The translations under genes and the position numbers were made by a program. Below are positions 8,974-17,376 of a stretch of 64,000 bases of DNA, in pieces. The stretch covers positions 3,792,881-3,856,880 of the forward strand of contig NZ_FXAM01000001.1 of NCBI RefSeq assembly GCF_900155475.1, read 5' to 3'. Under the pieces are notes generated by a model, which did no database searches, was not told the origin of the DNA, and was given only the letters and a program-made list of their open reading frames with translations. Numbering within the stretch: position 1 is the first letter of the stretch; the number at the start of each line of letters is the position of its first letter. Source of the stretch: Methylomagnum ishizawai (GTDB taxonomy: Bacteria > Pseudomonadota > Gammaproteobacteria > Methylococcales > Methylococcaceae).

Positions 8974-9324
8974 GCCCACGCTTCGACAGAAGCCCGCCAT
9001 GTACAGGAAGTCCCGCATGGAAAAGGACCGGAAAACGTGGCCTATCTGTTTGTCCATTTCTTCCGCCATCTTATTTCCACCTCCAAAGGTTCATCCATTC
9101 CAAACAATCCCACCGCTCCACCCCCGCCAGTCCATCGCCCATCCCACAAGACGCAACCGCCCTACCCAAAAGGTTCACTCCCGAACCTTCACAGGTCGAT
9201 TGCTCATCCAATCCAGCCCAACCGCCATAGCTCAACGGTCCATCCCTCGACCTTGGCGGGTCCGCGCCCCAACTTCACAACACCGAAGCGCGAACCCGCT
9301 CACCTCAACGCCGAACCTTCCGGC
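8974..9324. other. Intergenic region, cytosine-rich on the plus strand
   Basis: No gene, RNA or clear repeat is supported in this stretch. The plus strand is markedly C- and A-rich from about 9100 to 9300, unlike its neighbours. Confidence 0.35.
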
Positions 9325-9813
9325 CTACACCGCCGAAACTCCCCCATTCCCCGCCGATCCTGCGGACTTGGAACGCCGGGCAAACCGCCGTCCCAAATCA
9401 TCCAGCGCATCCTCTAGGGCACCCGTCGCCACATTGGCCGCCTTGGCGTACTGATAAACCAACAAGGCCGCCGCATAAGCCTCGCTCCCGGCGGCGAAAT
9501 AGGTGTTCTCCAACTTCCCCAACACCTCCTGCACGCTATGCAGTAGCGGATACAAATCCTCCACTAGCCTCACATCCGCCTTCATCTCGTCCACATTGAA
9601 ACCCCGCGGCAAAATGTCGGGATTCTGCTCCGCCACCGCCATGGCCTTGGCCACGAAGGAACGGTTCTTCTCCCCGAATTTCAACATGCCCTGGCGCTCG
9701 TCCGGCGTCAGGTCGATCAGGAACGGCAGGTTCTCCCGCAATGCGGCCAGCGCGGCACGGATGGCCTCGGCTTGCGACGGCGAGATTTCGGCATTGACGC
9801 GGTTAATAGGCAT
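9325..9813 (-). CDS. Hypothetical protein
   Basis: A 162-residue soluble protein that I cannot assign to a function. The start at 9813 is chosen because a strong AGGAGG lies just upstream, whereas the longer frame to 9918 has none. The sequence is predicted mostly helical. Landmarks are PFLIDLTPDERQ at about residue 30 and GSEAYAAALLVYQYAKAA at about residue 115, followed by a basic C-terminal tail (LGRRFARRSK). It lies alone between the first R-M operon and the original rho terminator. Confidence 0.7.
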   Translation of the reverse strand: MPINRVNAEISPSQAEAIRAALAALRENLPFLIDLTPDERQGMLKFGEKNRSFVAKAMAVAEQNPDILPRGFNVDEMKADVRLVEDLYPLLHSVQEVLGKLENTYFAAGSEAYAAALLVYQYAKAANVATGALEDALDDLGRRFARRSKSAGSAGNGGVSAV

Positions 9814-9960
9814 GGCCTCCTCCTGAAAAAGACGATATGGGTAAAAACGCGGGAATTTGTGCCATATTTCCAATGCCGCATCAATAGTATGTAAAAATCC
9901 GACTAAGTTTTGATTCACCCCACCGCACCCGTGTCCAACACCACCGGAACGGCGGGCACA

Positions 9961-9988
9961 AAAAAGCCGGGCATAAAACCCGGCTTTT
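9961..9988 (-). terminator. Original (pre-island) rho terminator
   Basis: AAAAGCCGGG pairs with CCCGGCTTTT around a short loop, and the minus strand ends in a T run. It lies 33 bases beyond a duplicated tail of rho (10021-10041), in the orientation of rho, although rho now ends 22.6 kb away. I infer that this terminator served rho before the island came in. Confidence 0.75.
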
Positions 9989-10026
9989 CCATAAGAAGAT
10001 AAGGATGGATCGAAGCGGCGTCAGCG

Positions 10027-10041
10027 CTTCATCATGTCGAA
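10027..10041. other. attL core of the rho island
   Basis: The 15-mer CTTCATCATGTCGAA is identical to 32615-32629. Read on the minus strand together with 10021-10026, it encodes the Rho C-terminus FDMMKR followed by TGA. This is therefore the displaced native tail of rho. Confidence 0.85.
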
Positions 10042-10159
10042 TAATGAATGATGGGTTTTCCGGGGTTTTCCGGGGCTTTCCGGTACTTACAAATCATTGA
10101 TTTTTCACGAAACTACCTTTCCCGAGCTTTCCCGTCCTTGCCCAAGTTTCCGCCACCGT

Positions 10160-10177
10160 GCTTACATAGTGGTTACA
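10160..10177 (+). repeat. Arm-type repeat near attL
   Basis: GCTTACATAGTGGTTACA matches 32544-32561 at 17 of 18 positions, and a copy lies near each island end. Integrase arm-site function is inferred from placement. Confidence 0.5.
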
Positions 10178-10204
10178 TGGCATGTAAGCAGGAGGGCGGA
10201 AAAA

Positions 10205-11431
10205 GTGAGGATTATCAAGTCCGAAGTCAGGCGGCTACGGCCCCCGGAACCCGGCACGCCTGCTTACAAGACCGGCTTCGCTCTCTATTGGGACGACGAG
10301 CTACCCGGCTTCGGGGTGCGTATCACCAACGCCGGGGTGGTTTCGTTCGTGGTGCAGAAGCGCATCAAGGGGCGTAGCCACCGCATCACCCTGGGCAAGT
10401 TCGGCGTCCTGAGTCCCGAACTGGCGCGGCGGGAAGCCTATAAGTTCCTGCAAGCTATCGCGACCGGGGGTGATCCGATAGCGGCGCGGCAACAAGCCAA
10501 GTTGGAAGGCTTCACGCTCAAGGAAGCCGTGGACCTCTACCGACAGAGCAAGGCGCTACGCCCGGCCACCGTGGCGAACCTCGACAAGATTCCGATGTAC
10601 CTGGACGACTGGATGCCGCGGCCTTTGGCTCGGGTCACGGGGGAGATGGTGCGGCAACGGCATCGCCGCATCGGGGAGGAACGCGGCGAGGCGACCGCGA
10701 ACGTGGTTTTCCGGTATTTCCGGGCCGTCTGGAACTACGCACGGGCCACACAGAAGGGCGCGACGGACGCGCCGGTCCTAGGGGATTGCCCCACCCTCCG
10801 GCTATCGGAGACGGACCAATGGTTCAGCGACAAACGGCGGCAACGGTCGATCCGCCCGCACCAACTACCGGCCTGGACGGCGGCGGTGGAAGCCCTGCCC
10901 AACCCCTTGGCGCGGGATTACCTGTGGTTCCTGCTGCTGACCGGGTGTCGGGCGAAGGAAGCCAACAGCCTGACCTGGGCGGACGTGGACCTTGAGGACG
11001 CTTCCGTGTTGCTGCGCGACACTAAGAACCACACCGACCACCGCCTACCCTTACCCCCTCAACTGCTGGAACGGCTCAGGGCGCGGAAGGCCGAGCGCGT
11101 GGGGAATGTGGTGTTCCCTACCCGTTCGGGCAACTCGCCACTGCGGACGGGATACCAACCCTCGATCAAGCTGGTTGCCGAGCAATCGGGCGTGCCGTTC
11201 AGTCCGCACGATCTGCGCCGAACCTTCGCCTCCGCTGCCGAAACCCTGGCGATTCCCGCCATCACGCTCAAAAAACTGCTGAACCATTCGAGCAAGGCGG
11301 ATGTGACCGCCGGTTATGTCGTGCTGAACGTGGAAGCGCTGCGGGAACCTATGCGGCGCATCGCCGATTACATCGAAGCGGCCAGTAAGGCGGGCGGGAC
11401 CGTCGCACCGTTCCAGCGGAAGGCCGGGTAA
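10205..11431 (+). CDS. P4-like tyrosine-type integrase
   Basis: The product of about 408 residues should catalyse excision and integration of the island. The N-terminus has the Arm-type DNA-binding region common to P4-like integrases (LPGFGVRITNAGVVSFV and HRITLGKFG). The catalytic domain shows Arg in LLTGCRAKEANSL (about residue 248), His-x-x-Arg in SPHDLRRTFAS (about 335) and the Tyr in TAGYVVLN (about 370). The start GTG 10205 is chosen because GGAGG lies at 10191-10195; a longer frame starting at TTG 10097 has no ribosome site. It is transcribed away from attL into the island. Confidence 0.9.
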   Translation: MRIIKSEVRRLRPPEPGTPAYKTGFALYWDDELPGFGVRITNAGVVSFVVQKRIKGRSHRITLGKFGVLSPELARREAYKFLQAIATGGDPIAARQQAKLEGFTLKEAVDLYRQSKALRPATVANLDKIPMYLDDWMPRPLARVTGEMVRQRHRRIGEERGEATANVVFRYFRAVWNYARATQKGATDAPVLGDCPTLRLSETDQWFSDKRRQRSIRPHQLPAWTAAVEALPNPLARDYLWFLLLTGCRAKEANSLTWADVDLEDASVLLRDTKNHTDHRLPLPPQLLERLRARKAERVGNVVFPTRSGNSPLRTGYQPSIKLVAEQSGVPFSPHDLRRTFASAAETLAIPAITLKKLLNHSSKADVTAGYVVLNVEALREPMRRIADYIEAASKAGGTVAPFQRKAG

Positions 11432-11557
11432 CGAGCGAAACCTATCGAATTCCACCGAATAAACCACGCCTAGCGAGTCGCGACGCGAAAACCGGATTCC
11501 CCCTTTCCGGCCCGGCGTGGTTCCCTTTCAAGGGGGATGGGCGCACAAGGGGGCGCT

Positions 11558-11567
11558 ATGTTGGTTT
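11558..11567 (+). pseudogene. 5' stub of the hypothetical gene disrupted by the IS4 element
   Basis: ATGTTGGTTT at 11558-11567 joins in frame to TTGGTTTCACTTTCC at 12713 once the IS and one target copy are removed, giving Met-Leu-Val-Ser-Leu-Ser-Glu. A purine-rich AAGGGGG lies about 8 bases upstream and could be the ribosome site. Confidence 0.75.
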
Positions 11568-12712
11568 CCTATGTACAGGACAAAACCCGCAATGCCCAGG
11601 CGAACTCATCGGACTTCTCGGTTGGGTTCAGGACGGTGTTGCGAAGGAAGTCGAGTCCGTGGCGGAAGAGGGACTTGAGGGGGCGCGACAGCGTTTTTTT
11701 TGACGGACGGGGCTGGGGCCGTCGTGGAGCAGTTCGCCGGTGCGGTAGGGCCAGGCGAAGGCCAGGGCAAGCAGGCCCATGAGCTTGGCGAGGCGCTTGG
11801 GGTCGGTGAGGTGGGTATCCTCCAAGTTGAAGCCCCTGGATTTCAAAGCGCCGAACAGGGTTTCCACTTGCCAGCGGTCGGCGTAGGCGTCGATGGCCCC
11901 GGCCTGTGGGGTGCCGGAGGAGGCGATGAACAGGAAGCCGCCGTCGTCGAGGCGCAGGGCGGAGAGGTGGACGAAGCAGCCCCACACCGGACGGCGCCCG
12001 ACCAGGCGGTGGGTCTCGCCGGGCCGGAGCGAGCCGAACAATTGGTCCAAGCGCATCATCCGGTTCCAACTGTTGGGAACGCGGGTGTCGCGCTTGAGGC
12101 GCTGGTGGAAGGGAATGCCCTTCTGTTGCAGCCAGCGGAACCAGTCCTCGCCGATGAACTCGCGGTCGGCCAGCAGGGCGGCGATCCGGGCGGTGCCGAA
12201 GACCTTCAGGAAGCGCTCCATCAACGCGATGCGCTCGGCGGTGTCGGAGTTCCCCGCTTTGCCGAGGACGCTCCAGAACACCGGCACGGCCATCCCCCGG
12301 TGGGCGATCCCCAGGACCAGGAAGTTGATCTCGGCCAGGCCGAACTTCCAGTTCGTGCGGTCCAGGGTCAGCCGCCAGGGGCCGTCGCCGACCGGGACCA
12401 GCCGCACCAACAGGCGGGCGAGGACGTCCTGGTCCAACTCGAACGCGCGGAAGAAGCGCTGGAGCCGCTTGTAGTGGGACTCCACCTTGGCCGGACCGCC
12501 GAAGCCGGTGGCGAGTTCCGCCAGGTTGACGCTGCGCACCTTGAGCAGGGCCAGCAGGAAATGCGCGAGGAAGCCGATCCGGGCCCCGTGCCACGGCAGG
12601 TGCTCGGACAGGACGGCCTTGAGGTCTTGATGAGGGTCAGCCATCGGAGGTAAAAGCCGGATAGTTTACGCCTTTGGCAATCAAGCAGTTAGGTTTTTGT
12701 CCTGTACTTAGG
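11568..12712 (-). mobile_element. IS4-family insertion sequence with intact ends
   Basis: The ends are near-perfect inverted repeats: CCTATGTACAGGACAAAACC at 11568-11587, and at the other end, on the minus strand, CCTAAGTACAGGACAAAAAC. It is flanked by 7-bp target duplications TTGGTTT at 11561-11567 and 12713-12719. The element is 1,145 bp with one transposase. Confidence 0.9.
11569..12644 (-). CDS. IS4-family transposase, read through a frameshift at an A8 run
   Basis: The main frame runs from ATG 12644 to 11628 (338 residues). The DDE residues are visible in TLDRTNWKFG and LLADREFIGEDW, and the IS4 Y-R-E-K-like region is DRWQVETLFGALKSRGFNLE. After a run of eight A on the coding strand (near 11695-11702), the family C-terminus (LKSLFRHGLDFLRN to RVLSCT) continues in another frame and ends at 11569. 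Either the homopolymer has an indel that makes the gene defective, or the element uses ribosomal slippage there. The conserved tail argues that the second frame belongs to the protein. Confidence 0.8.
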
Positions 12713-13855
12713 TTGGTTTCACTTTCCGAAGCCGTCCGGCGGATTGTTCCGCTGATAGACGGCCTATCCGATTTGGCTGGATTGAGGGTTTTAGAGGGGG
12801 TTTTTGATTGGCAGGAGGCCGAAAAAAGGGGCAGGCGTTTATTGGTACGGCTGATCCATGAAAGGATTCTGCTTGCCGTCGATAACCAAGGAAAGCCGCT
12901 GGCTATATGGTTCGGTGGAGATGCGCGGTGGGCGTGCCGCCTGTACGATCTAAAAACCAAAAACAACAATTATGGGAGTTGGAGGGCCAAGGAATACGAA
13001 ATTGACGAAATTTTCCTTGAGAGTGAACCGCTTGCCTGGCTATTGGATTTGCTTGGCCCGAAACCAACCTTATTTTTGGATTGGCAGCTTGCTTACGCTT
13101 GGGCAGGGAAGGAAATGCCTTCGGCAAGGCGATCTATAATCTCGCAACAAGACCCACCAGATATCCCACCCAACATAGGCGCACGTCTTACAGTAATAAG
13201 AAGGTTTATTCCAAGTCCTACCGATACTCCCACGCATGGGTTTCCTTTGTTCGAGGATGGTTCACTAGGCCGGGGGAGGCTATATTCCTGGGATGGGTTT
13301 ATTGCTTTCATTCAAGACAATTTTCCCCGCGACTTTGCCAAGGTGGAAAGCTTTGGGATTGAATGGTCAATAACCGTGCCTCACTCAATACCCATCCCCG
13401 AATCTACCCCGCAAGCCGTTTGTGAAGGCTACCAGGATGGGCAACCGGCCCGACAGGAATCCGAAGGCACCAAGCCCGGCGAAGTGATGGACACCGAAGA
13501 AACTCCAAGCTCTCAATGGGCCGAACCTGCGACCATGGCGGGTAGCTGTGCCATCCTGCCGAAGTTTCCATGCTATGAGCTTACGGCCCGCGACTATTGG
13601 GCAGACATCATCATTCCGCTAGCAGAGATGCTTTATCGGGAAGACAGCCAAAGGTTCAATAAGCAAAACCTATGGCTCAAGCTGAATTCGTATCCTCCCC
13701 AAGAGGGGGGAACTTCGTTATCTGAGCGGGATAAAGGAGAATCAAAAGATAGGGAAACCATTAATCACAAATGGAGCAATGGGAAAGTTGAGGCAATCAC
13801 ATACGGCTCATTCCGCATGAGATGCAAAAAGTATTTTGGAGACTATATAGGGTAA
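12713..13855 (+). pseudogene. Hypothetical island gene disrupted by the IS4 element at codon 4
   Basis: The frame from LVSLSEAVRR to DYIG (about 380 residues) is open but has lost its native start, which lies on the other side of the IS (ATG 11558). A TTG inside the IS end (12674) could allow some expression of a fusion. I recognise no domain. The middle and C-terminus show an AT-richer composition than the neighbours. The C-terminal region (HKWSNGKVEAITYGSFRMRCKKYFGDY) looks like a small DNA-binding or regulatory tail, but no function can be claimed. Its place next to the integrase is typical of island-specific unknown genes. Confidence 0.7.
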
Positions 13856-14024
13856 AAAACGATCCATCCCGAAGAATGGCGAAGGATCGAGAAACATCAC
13901 GAAGCATCTCGATTAACACCAATTAAACCCAGCCAATCCCCCTTATGATCCCCGGCAAGCGCCACCCGGCGCGAACCGTCCGGGGATTACCCGGACACCC
14001 GAACCCCCTTCAAAAGGTGTCCAT

Positions 14025-14351
14025 ATGCCGAGAACCAATACCCGCAAAAAGCCGACTTCCGCCGCGCCTGTGGCGTGCGAAGTGGTATCCCACCAACCCG
14101 CGAAAGCCCCGCGCAAGGTGCTTGACCCGGTTGCCGCCTTCAACATCTTCAACGCTGCGGCGGATGAAATCCCCCTCCCCTCCGAAGTCGCCGCGCCGAT
14201 CATTGGGAAAACCAGCATCGCCGCGATGGAAAAACTCCGCTGCATCGGTGGTGGTCCCGAGTTCATCAAGATTGGGCGCAACGTGTTTTATAAAGCCGGG
14301 GCACTGCGGCAATACCTGCGCAGTCTCGAATCCCACACGGTCACCCAGTGA
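14025..14351 (+). CDS. Helix-turn-helix (excisionase/AlpA-like) DNA-binding protein
   Basis: This 108-residue protein begins with a basic, disordered N-terminus (MPRTNTRKKPTS). Residues about 60-102 resemble a winged helix-turn-helix of the excisionase/MerR type: VAAPIIGKTSIAAMEKLRC as the helices, GGPEFIKIGRNVFYKAGALRQYL as the wing and following helix. Proteins of this type either direct integrase towards excision or repress early genes. The position after the integrase and before the replication module fits either task, but the exact one is inference. Confidence 0.7.
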   Translation: MPRTNTRKKPTSAAPVACEVVSHQPAKAPRKVLDPVAAFNIFNAAADEIPLPSEVAAPIIGKTSIAAMEKLRCIGGGPEFIKIGRNVFYKAGALRQYLRSLESHTVTQ

Positions 14352-14367
14352 TTGGGATAGCGAATGT

Positions 14368-14733
14368 ATGAACGCGAAATTCTACGAAATACCCACCGAT
14401 CCACAGCCGGGCGACGTGCCATGGTACGGCGCGAACCTGCTTGAGGCTGTGGTTTTCCTGCAAGCCAAGTTGATTGGCGACGGTGCGCCCATCTTCCAAA
14501 GAAATAACCGCTTGGTTTACCGGCGGCTGGTCGATGGCAAGCCGGTTTACGCCAAGCTGAAGACCAGCCTCCTCAGGCATTTATTCTGCAAGGATATAAC
14601 CTTCCGAAAATTCAACGGAAAATCCTGGGAAACCTGCGAGTGCCCGTATGAATTGGCGCACGGGCTGTTGTTTTCCCCGGAGGTTTGGAGATTCCGGGAT
14701 TTGGGCGGTAAGCCAGGAGATGGGAATGGCTAG
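14368..14733 (+). CDS. Hypothetical protein
   Basis: A 121-residue protein of unknown function that starts 16 bases after the HTH gene stops, probably in the same operon. It has no signal peptide or membrane segment. A second Met-type start at 14364 is out of frame and not used. Its last codons overlap ATGGCTAG, the start of the next short frame, in the same way as two other gene junctions in this island. Confidence 0.6.
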   Translation: MNAKFYEIPTDPQPGDVPWYGANLLEAVVFLQAKLIGDGAPIFQRNNRLVYRRLVDGKPVYAKLKTSLLRHLFCKDITFRKFNGKSWETCECPYELAHGLLFSPEVWRFRDLGGKPGDGNG

Positions 14734-14829
14734 AAAACCCATGATGCTCACCCCGAGAGCGGGGACAATCGCCTATATCGACCAGGGCCAGCCGTGGACA
14801 ATATCGGTGATCGTCGCTGTGCGTGTGCG
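14726..14829 (+). other. N-terminal copy of the small MARK-type protein, running into a repeat
   Basis: The frame from ATG 14726 encodes MARKPMMLTPRAG followed by IAYIDQGQPWT. It is clearly related to the start of the 17369 gene (MARKSTTPGPEAG, IVHIDHGQPWT). Homology ends where the first 111-bp module begins at 14830. The frame stays open to 16087 through the repeats and into the next gene, so whether a separate protein is made, and where it ends, cannot be decided by eye. Confidence 0.45.
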
Positions 14830-14940
14830 CTGGATTTTGCTTTTTCGCGAGGGAACCGGGGGAACCAAGGGAACCGCCTTGATTGGCGCGGCTTCCGGCG
14901 GTTCCCTCCATTTTTCGGGTGAGGGAACCCAGGGAACCAC
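14830..14940 (-). repeat. 111-bp GGTTCCCT module, copy A
   Basis: Copy A reads on the minus strand and encodes a VPWVPSPEKWREPPEAAPIK-type peptide. It is exactly 111 bp, like the four other copies at 15214, 20675, 21859 and 22292, with no gaps between them. Confidence 0.85.
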
Positions 14941-15213
14941 GGGCGGAACCTGGACGGCGGGGACGGGCTTGGTGTCGGTGCCGAGCAGGAGGCCAACGGC
15001 CAGGGCCGGGTACTCTGCCTTGGTCATGGCTCGGACCGAAGCGCAGGACGGGCCGGTGCCCTGGTGCTGTGCCAGGAAGCCAGCCTTGCCGGAAAAGCCG
15101 ATGAAGGTTCCCTTGGTTCCCTGGAATGGAAGGATTCGATACCTCCCCATTTTGACTTTCCATCCCCGAACGCCGTCCGCCCGGCTACCGGCTTGCGTGT
15201 TTTTGCTTCGCGG

Positions 15214-15324
15214 CTGGATTTTGCTTTTTCGCGAGGGAACCAAGGGAACCGAGGGAACCGCCTTGATTGGCGCGGCCTCTGGCGGTTCCCTCTGTTTTTC
15301 AGGAGAGGGAACCGAGGGAACCAC
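15214..15324 (-). repeat. 111-bp GGTTCCCT module, copy B
   Basis: Copy B is in the same orientation and the same minus-strand reading frame as copy A (384 bp apart). About 170 bp beyond it (15044-15213) is also shared with the flanks of copies D and E. Confidence 0.85.
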
Positions 15325-15763
15325 GGGTCGGGCTTGCGGGCGCTGGTTTCCCTTCCTGGGACAGCACCAGGGCGCGGGCCACGGCACCTGCATAACACTT
15401 ACCGCGATCTCGAACGGGCGGAAATGGTTTGCGAAAACCGGATACGCGAGGCCACCCGCGCCTACCTGGAAATGGGCGGCGGCGATGCGTAGCTTGACAG
15501 CCCAGTTCCCGGCACGGCAACCTATCCGCGCTTCGGACGCATCCGGGGCCGGGCGTAGGAAACCCGAGTTTGAAAAGGCGCACAAGCGCCACAGCCGGGC
15601 GCTTTTCTTTTGCCCGGCGTTCACCTATGGCGGCTGGTGCGGGGCAGGCTTCGGCCTGGCCGGTTCCTTTTCGCCGGTATTTCCTACCCCCGAACCAGTC
15701 GCCACCAATTCCGCCGTAGGAAAGCGGCTTGGTGGCTCCATAAATCAGAAAAGGAGCCTTCCC

Positions 15764-16087
15764 ATGTCTTCCACGCCCCCCCGCGCCCCAGTTGCGCCCG
15801 AATTTTCCCTTTTCCTGGCCGACGTTCAATCCAACATCAACAACACCCTGGGCGAAGTTTTCGCCGTCGTGGGCTTGCTGCGCGTTGCCGGTTGCGCCCT
15901 GAGCGATCTTGTAAACGGCAGGACCACGAACAACATCGGGGCCGCTGACTTGGCCCATGTGAACGACCTTGCGATCAACCGGCTTGAGGACATCGCCGAC
16001 CGCCTGGACCGGCTGGAAATGGCCGTGGGTAAGTTCGGGACGGAAGGGCGGCAAACCGAAGTCAACGCGGGTGGCGACCATGGCTAG
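15764..16087 (+). CDS. Hypothetical helical protein, paralogue of the 17086 gene
   Basis: This 107-residue protein has a good ribosome site (AAGGAG at 15751-15756). The central part (EVFAVVGLLRVAG, then LAHVNDLAINRLEDIADRLDRLEMAVGK) is predicted to be helical. It aligns with the 17086 gene (LFDVQALLRLSHF, LARVSALALEKLEAITLRLDGVWPVIG), including an ending in Gly-His-Gly and an overlap with the next gene at ATGGCTAG. I therefore infer a tandem duplication of a small gene inside the island. Function is unknown. The overall pattern of two helices resembles small phage regulatory or accessory proteins, but that is a guess. Confidence 0.65.
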   Translation: MSSTPPRAPVAPEFSLFLADVQSNINNTLGEVFAVVGLLRVAGCALSDLVNGRTTNNIGAADLAHVNDLAINRLEDIADRLDRLEMAVGKFGTEGRQTEVNAGGDHG

Positions 16088-16748
16088 ATCGTTAGTTGAG
16101 GCCGAGTACCAGGGTGTCCCGGTGGGCTTCACGGAGGACGGTTGGTTCAACGCCACCAAGGAGGCGGAACGGTTCGGCAAGTCTCCGCATGAATGGCTGA
16201 GGCTTCCGGCCACCAGGGAATACCTCGAAGCCATCGAGCGTAGATACGGGAAAATCCCTTATGTACGGACCAGCAAAGCCCGGTTGGACCGGGGCGGCGG
16301 TACGTGGCTCCATCCCCGGTTGGCCGTCCGCTTCGCCCAATGGCTGAACGTGGATTTCGCCGTCTGGTGCGATGAACAGATCGACGCCATTCTCCGGGGT
16401 GAACACGCCCATTTCGATTGGAAACGGACGAGGAGCGAGACGACCTCCACCACCAAAGTGATGCGTGAAGTTTTGAGGCTGGTCCGGTTGGATGAAGGCA
16501 AGACCACCGGGCCGCACCATTACATGAAGGAAGCCAAGCTCGTGAACTGGGCGGTGTCCGGGGAATTCAAGGGATTGGACCGGGGTTCCCTGGCACTCGA
16601 CGAACTGGCCTTGTTGGCGAGTCTGGAGGAGCGCAACGCGGTGTTGCTGGGCCGGGGGATCGGCTACGACGACCGGAAAAAGATGCTCGAACAGCACGCC
16701 CTGGATTGGCGGGCCGGGCATCAAGCCAAAATCGGGAGGGCCGCATGA
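16080..16748 (+). CDS. KilA-N domain protein
   Basis: The 222-residue protein starts with a KilA-N DNA-binding domain (residues about 5-110). Characteristic segments are GWFNATKEAERFGKSPHEWLR, cut here to its landmarks WFNATK and EWLR, then GGGTWLHPRLAVRFAQWL and FAVWCDEQID. This domain occurs in phage and large-virus DNA-binding proteins and anti-repressors. The C-terminal part (residues about 120-220) resembles a phage antirepressor-type helical tail. The start overlaps the preceding gene by 8 bases. A role in control of the island's early genes is inferred from domain type and position. Confidence 0.85.
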   Translation: MARSLVEAEYQGVPVGFTEDGWFNATKEAERFGKSPHEWLRLPATREYLEAIERRYGKIPYVRTSKARLDRGGGTWLHPRLAVRFAQWLNVDFAVWCDEQIDAILRGEHAHFDWKRTRSETTSTTKVMREVLRLVRLDEGKTTGPHHYMKEAKLVNWAVSGEFKGLDRGSLALDELALLASLEERNAVLLGRGIGYDDRKKMLEQHALDWRAGHQAKIGRAA

Positions 16749-17085
16749 CCGGCTTCACGCCTTGGGGATTGACACGCCCGTCCCTCTTCGCCCATGCTGG
16801 AAAAACTACTACATACAACGGGAACACCGGACCCCGCGAGCATTCCGGTATTTTTGTGCCTCGCGTCCAGCGTTCCGGGCTACTAACCCGGCACCAGGAC
16901 CAGGGCACCACGCCAGTTTTCGGAATTGGCAGACTTCGGCCTACATCGGGAGATAAGGCGGCGGTTTCGACCGCCTGCGCGAATAACCGGGGCCGTTTGT
17001 ATGCGGTAGTTGCCGCCGGAGTCTGCCTCCCATCCCCACGGGTGGCGGCTTCGGGTTCGATCCATTCGACCTTGGAGCAACTGCT
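16749..17085. other. Gap between KilA-N gene and the next small gene, structured but no gene called
   Basis: An open frame from ATG 16745 overlaps the KilA-N stop and spans this gap (114 codons), but its composition does not look like a protein and I do not call it. The stretch is full of short hairpins: CCGGG/CCCGG at 16875-16891, a GCCAGTT/AATTGGC stem near 16911-16929, GGCGG/CCGCC near 16958-16974, and GCCGCC/GGCGGC flanking 17010-17049. TTGACA at 16769-16774 could be a -35 box, with no good -10. Confidence 0.35.
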
Positions 17086-17376
17086 ATGAAATCCACCCCC
17101 GACCTGGGCATCCCGCCCAACCCCGCCACCCCGACCGAAATCCAGGCCAGCGTCGGCCAGATGATTTCCGAACTGTTCGATGTCCAGGCCCTGCTGCGCC
17201 TCAGCCATTTCAGCCTCGAAACCATCGCCGCCCGCGATCCCGACCGGATCGGGGTGGACGCCGACGACCTGGCCCGCGTGAGTGCGCTCGCGCTGGAAAA
17301 GCTGGAAGCCATCACCCTCCGCCTGGACGGCGTATGGCCGGTGATCGGCAGGCTCGGGGGCGGCGGCCATGGCTAG
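17086..17376 (+). CDS. Hypothetical helical protein, paralogue of the 15764 gene
   Basis: This 96-residue protein is the second copy of the small helical family in this island. SVGQMISELFDVQALLRLSHF and ALALEKLEAITLRLDGVW correspond to the two helices of the 15764 product; flanks and lengths differ. It ends in Gly-His-Gly and overlaps the next gene by 8 bases at ATGGCTAG. No domain is known to me. Confidence 0.6.
   Translation: MKSTPDLGIPPNPATPTEIQASVGQMISELFDVQALLRLSHFSLETIAARDPDRIGVDADDLARVSALALEKLEAITLRLDGVWPVIGRLGGGGHG

Noticed and set aside
9880-9940. Right-hand copy of the tRNA-Pro 3' end (TTCACCCCACCG) as an att site
   Set aside because: The match to the tRNA end is too short and interrupted to support an attachment site.
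14773-15624. A minus-strand gene containing modules A and B
   Set aside because: The frame is open for 283 codons, but outside the modules it has no recognisable protein and no ribosome site. It was kept only as a remark on frame conservation.
14648-16087. A single 480-codon gene spanning the MARK start, two repeats and the small helical gene
   Set aside because: The frame is open only because of high GC and gap-free repeats; the 15764 start has a good ribosome site and a paralogue that begins at the equivalent position.
16855-17075. tRNA-like pieces: a CCGGG-CTACTAA-CCCGG arm resembling a Ser anticodon arm, GGAATTGGCAGAC resembling a D arm, GGTTCGATCC resembling a T loop
   Set aside because: The pieces cannot be assembled into one cloverleaf: the acceptor stems do not pair, the T stem fails, and the D-like segment is better explained by a GCCAGTT/AATTGGC hairpin.
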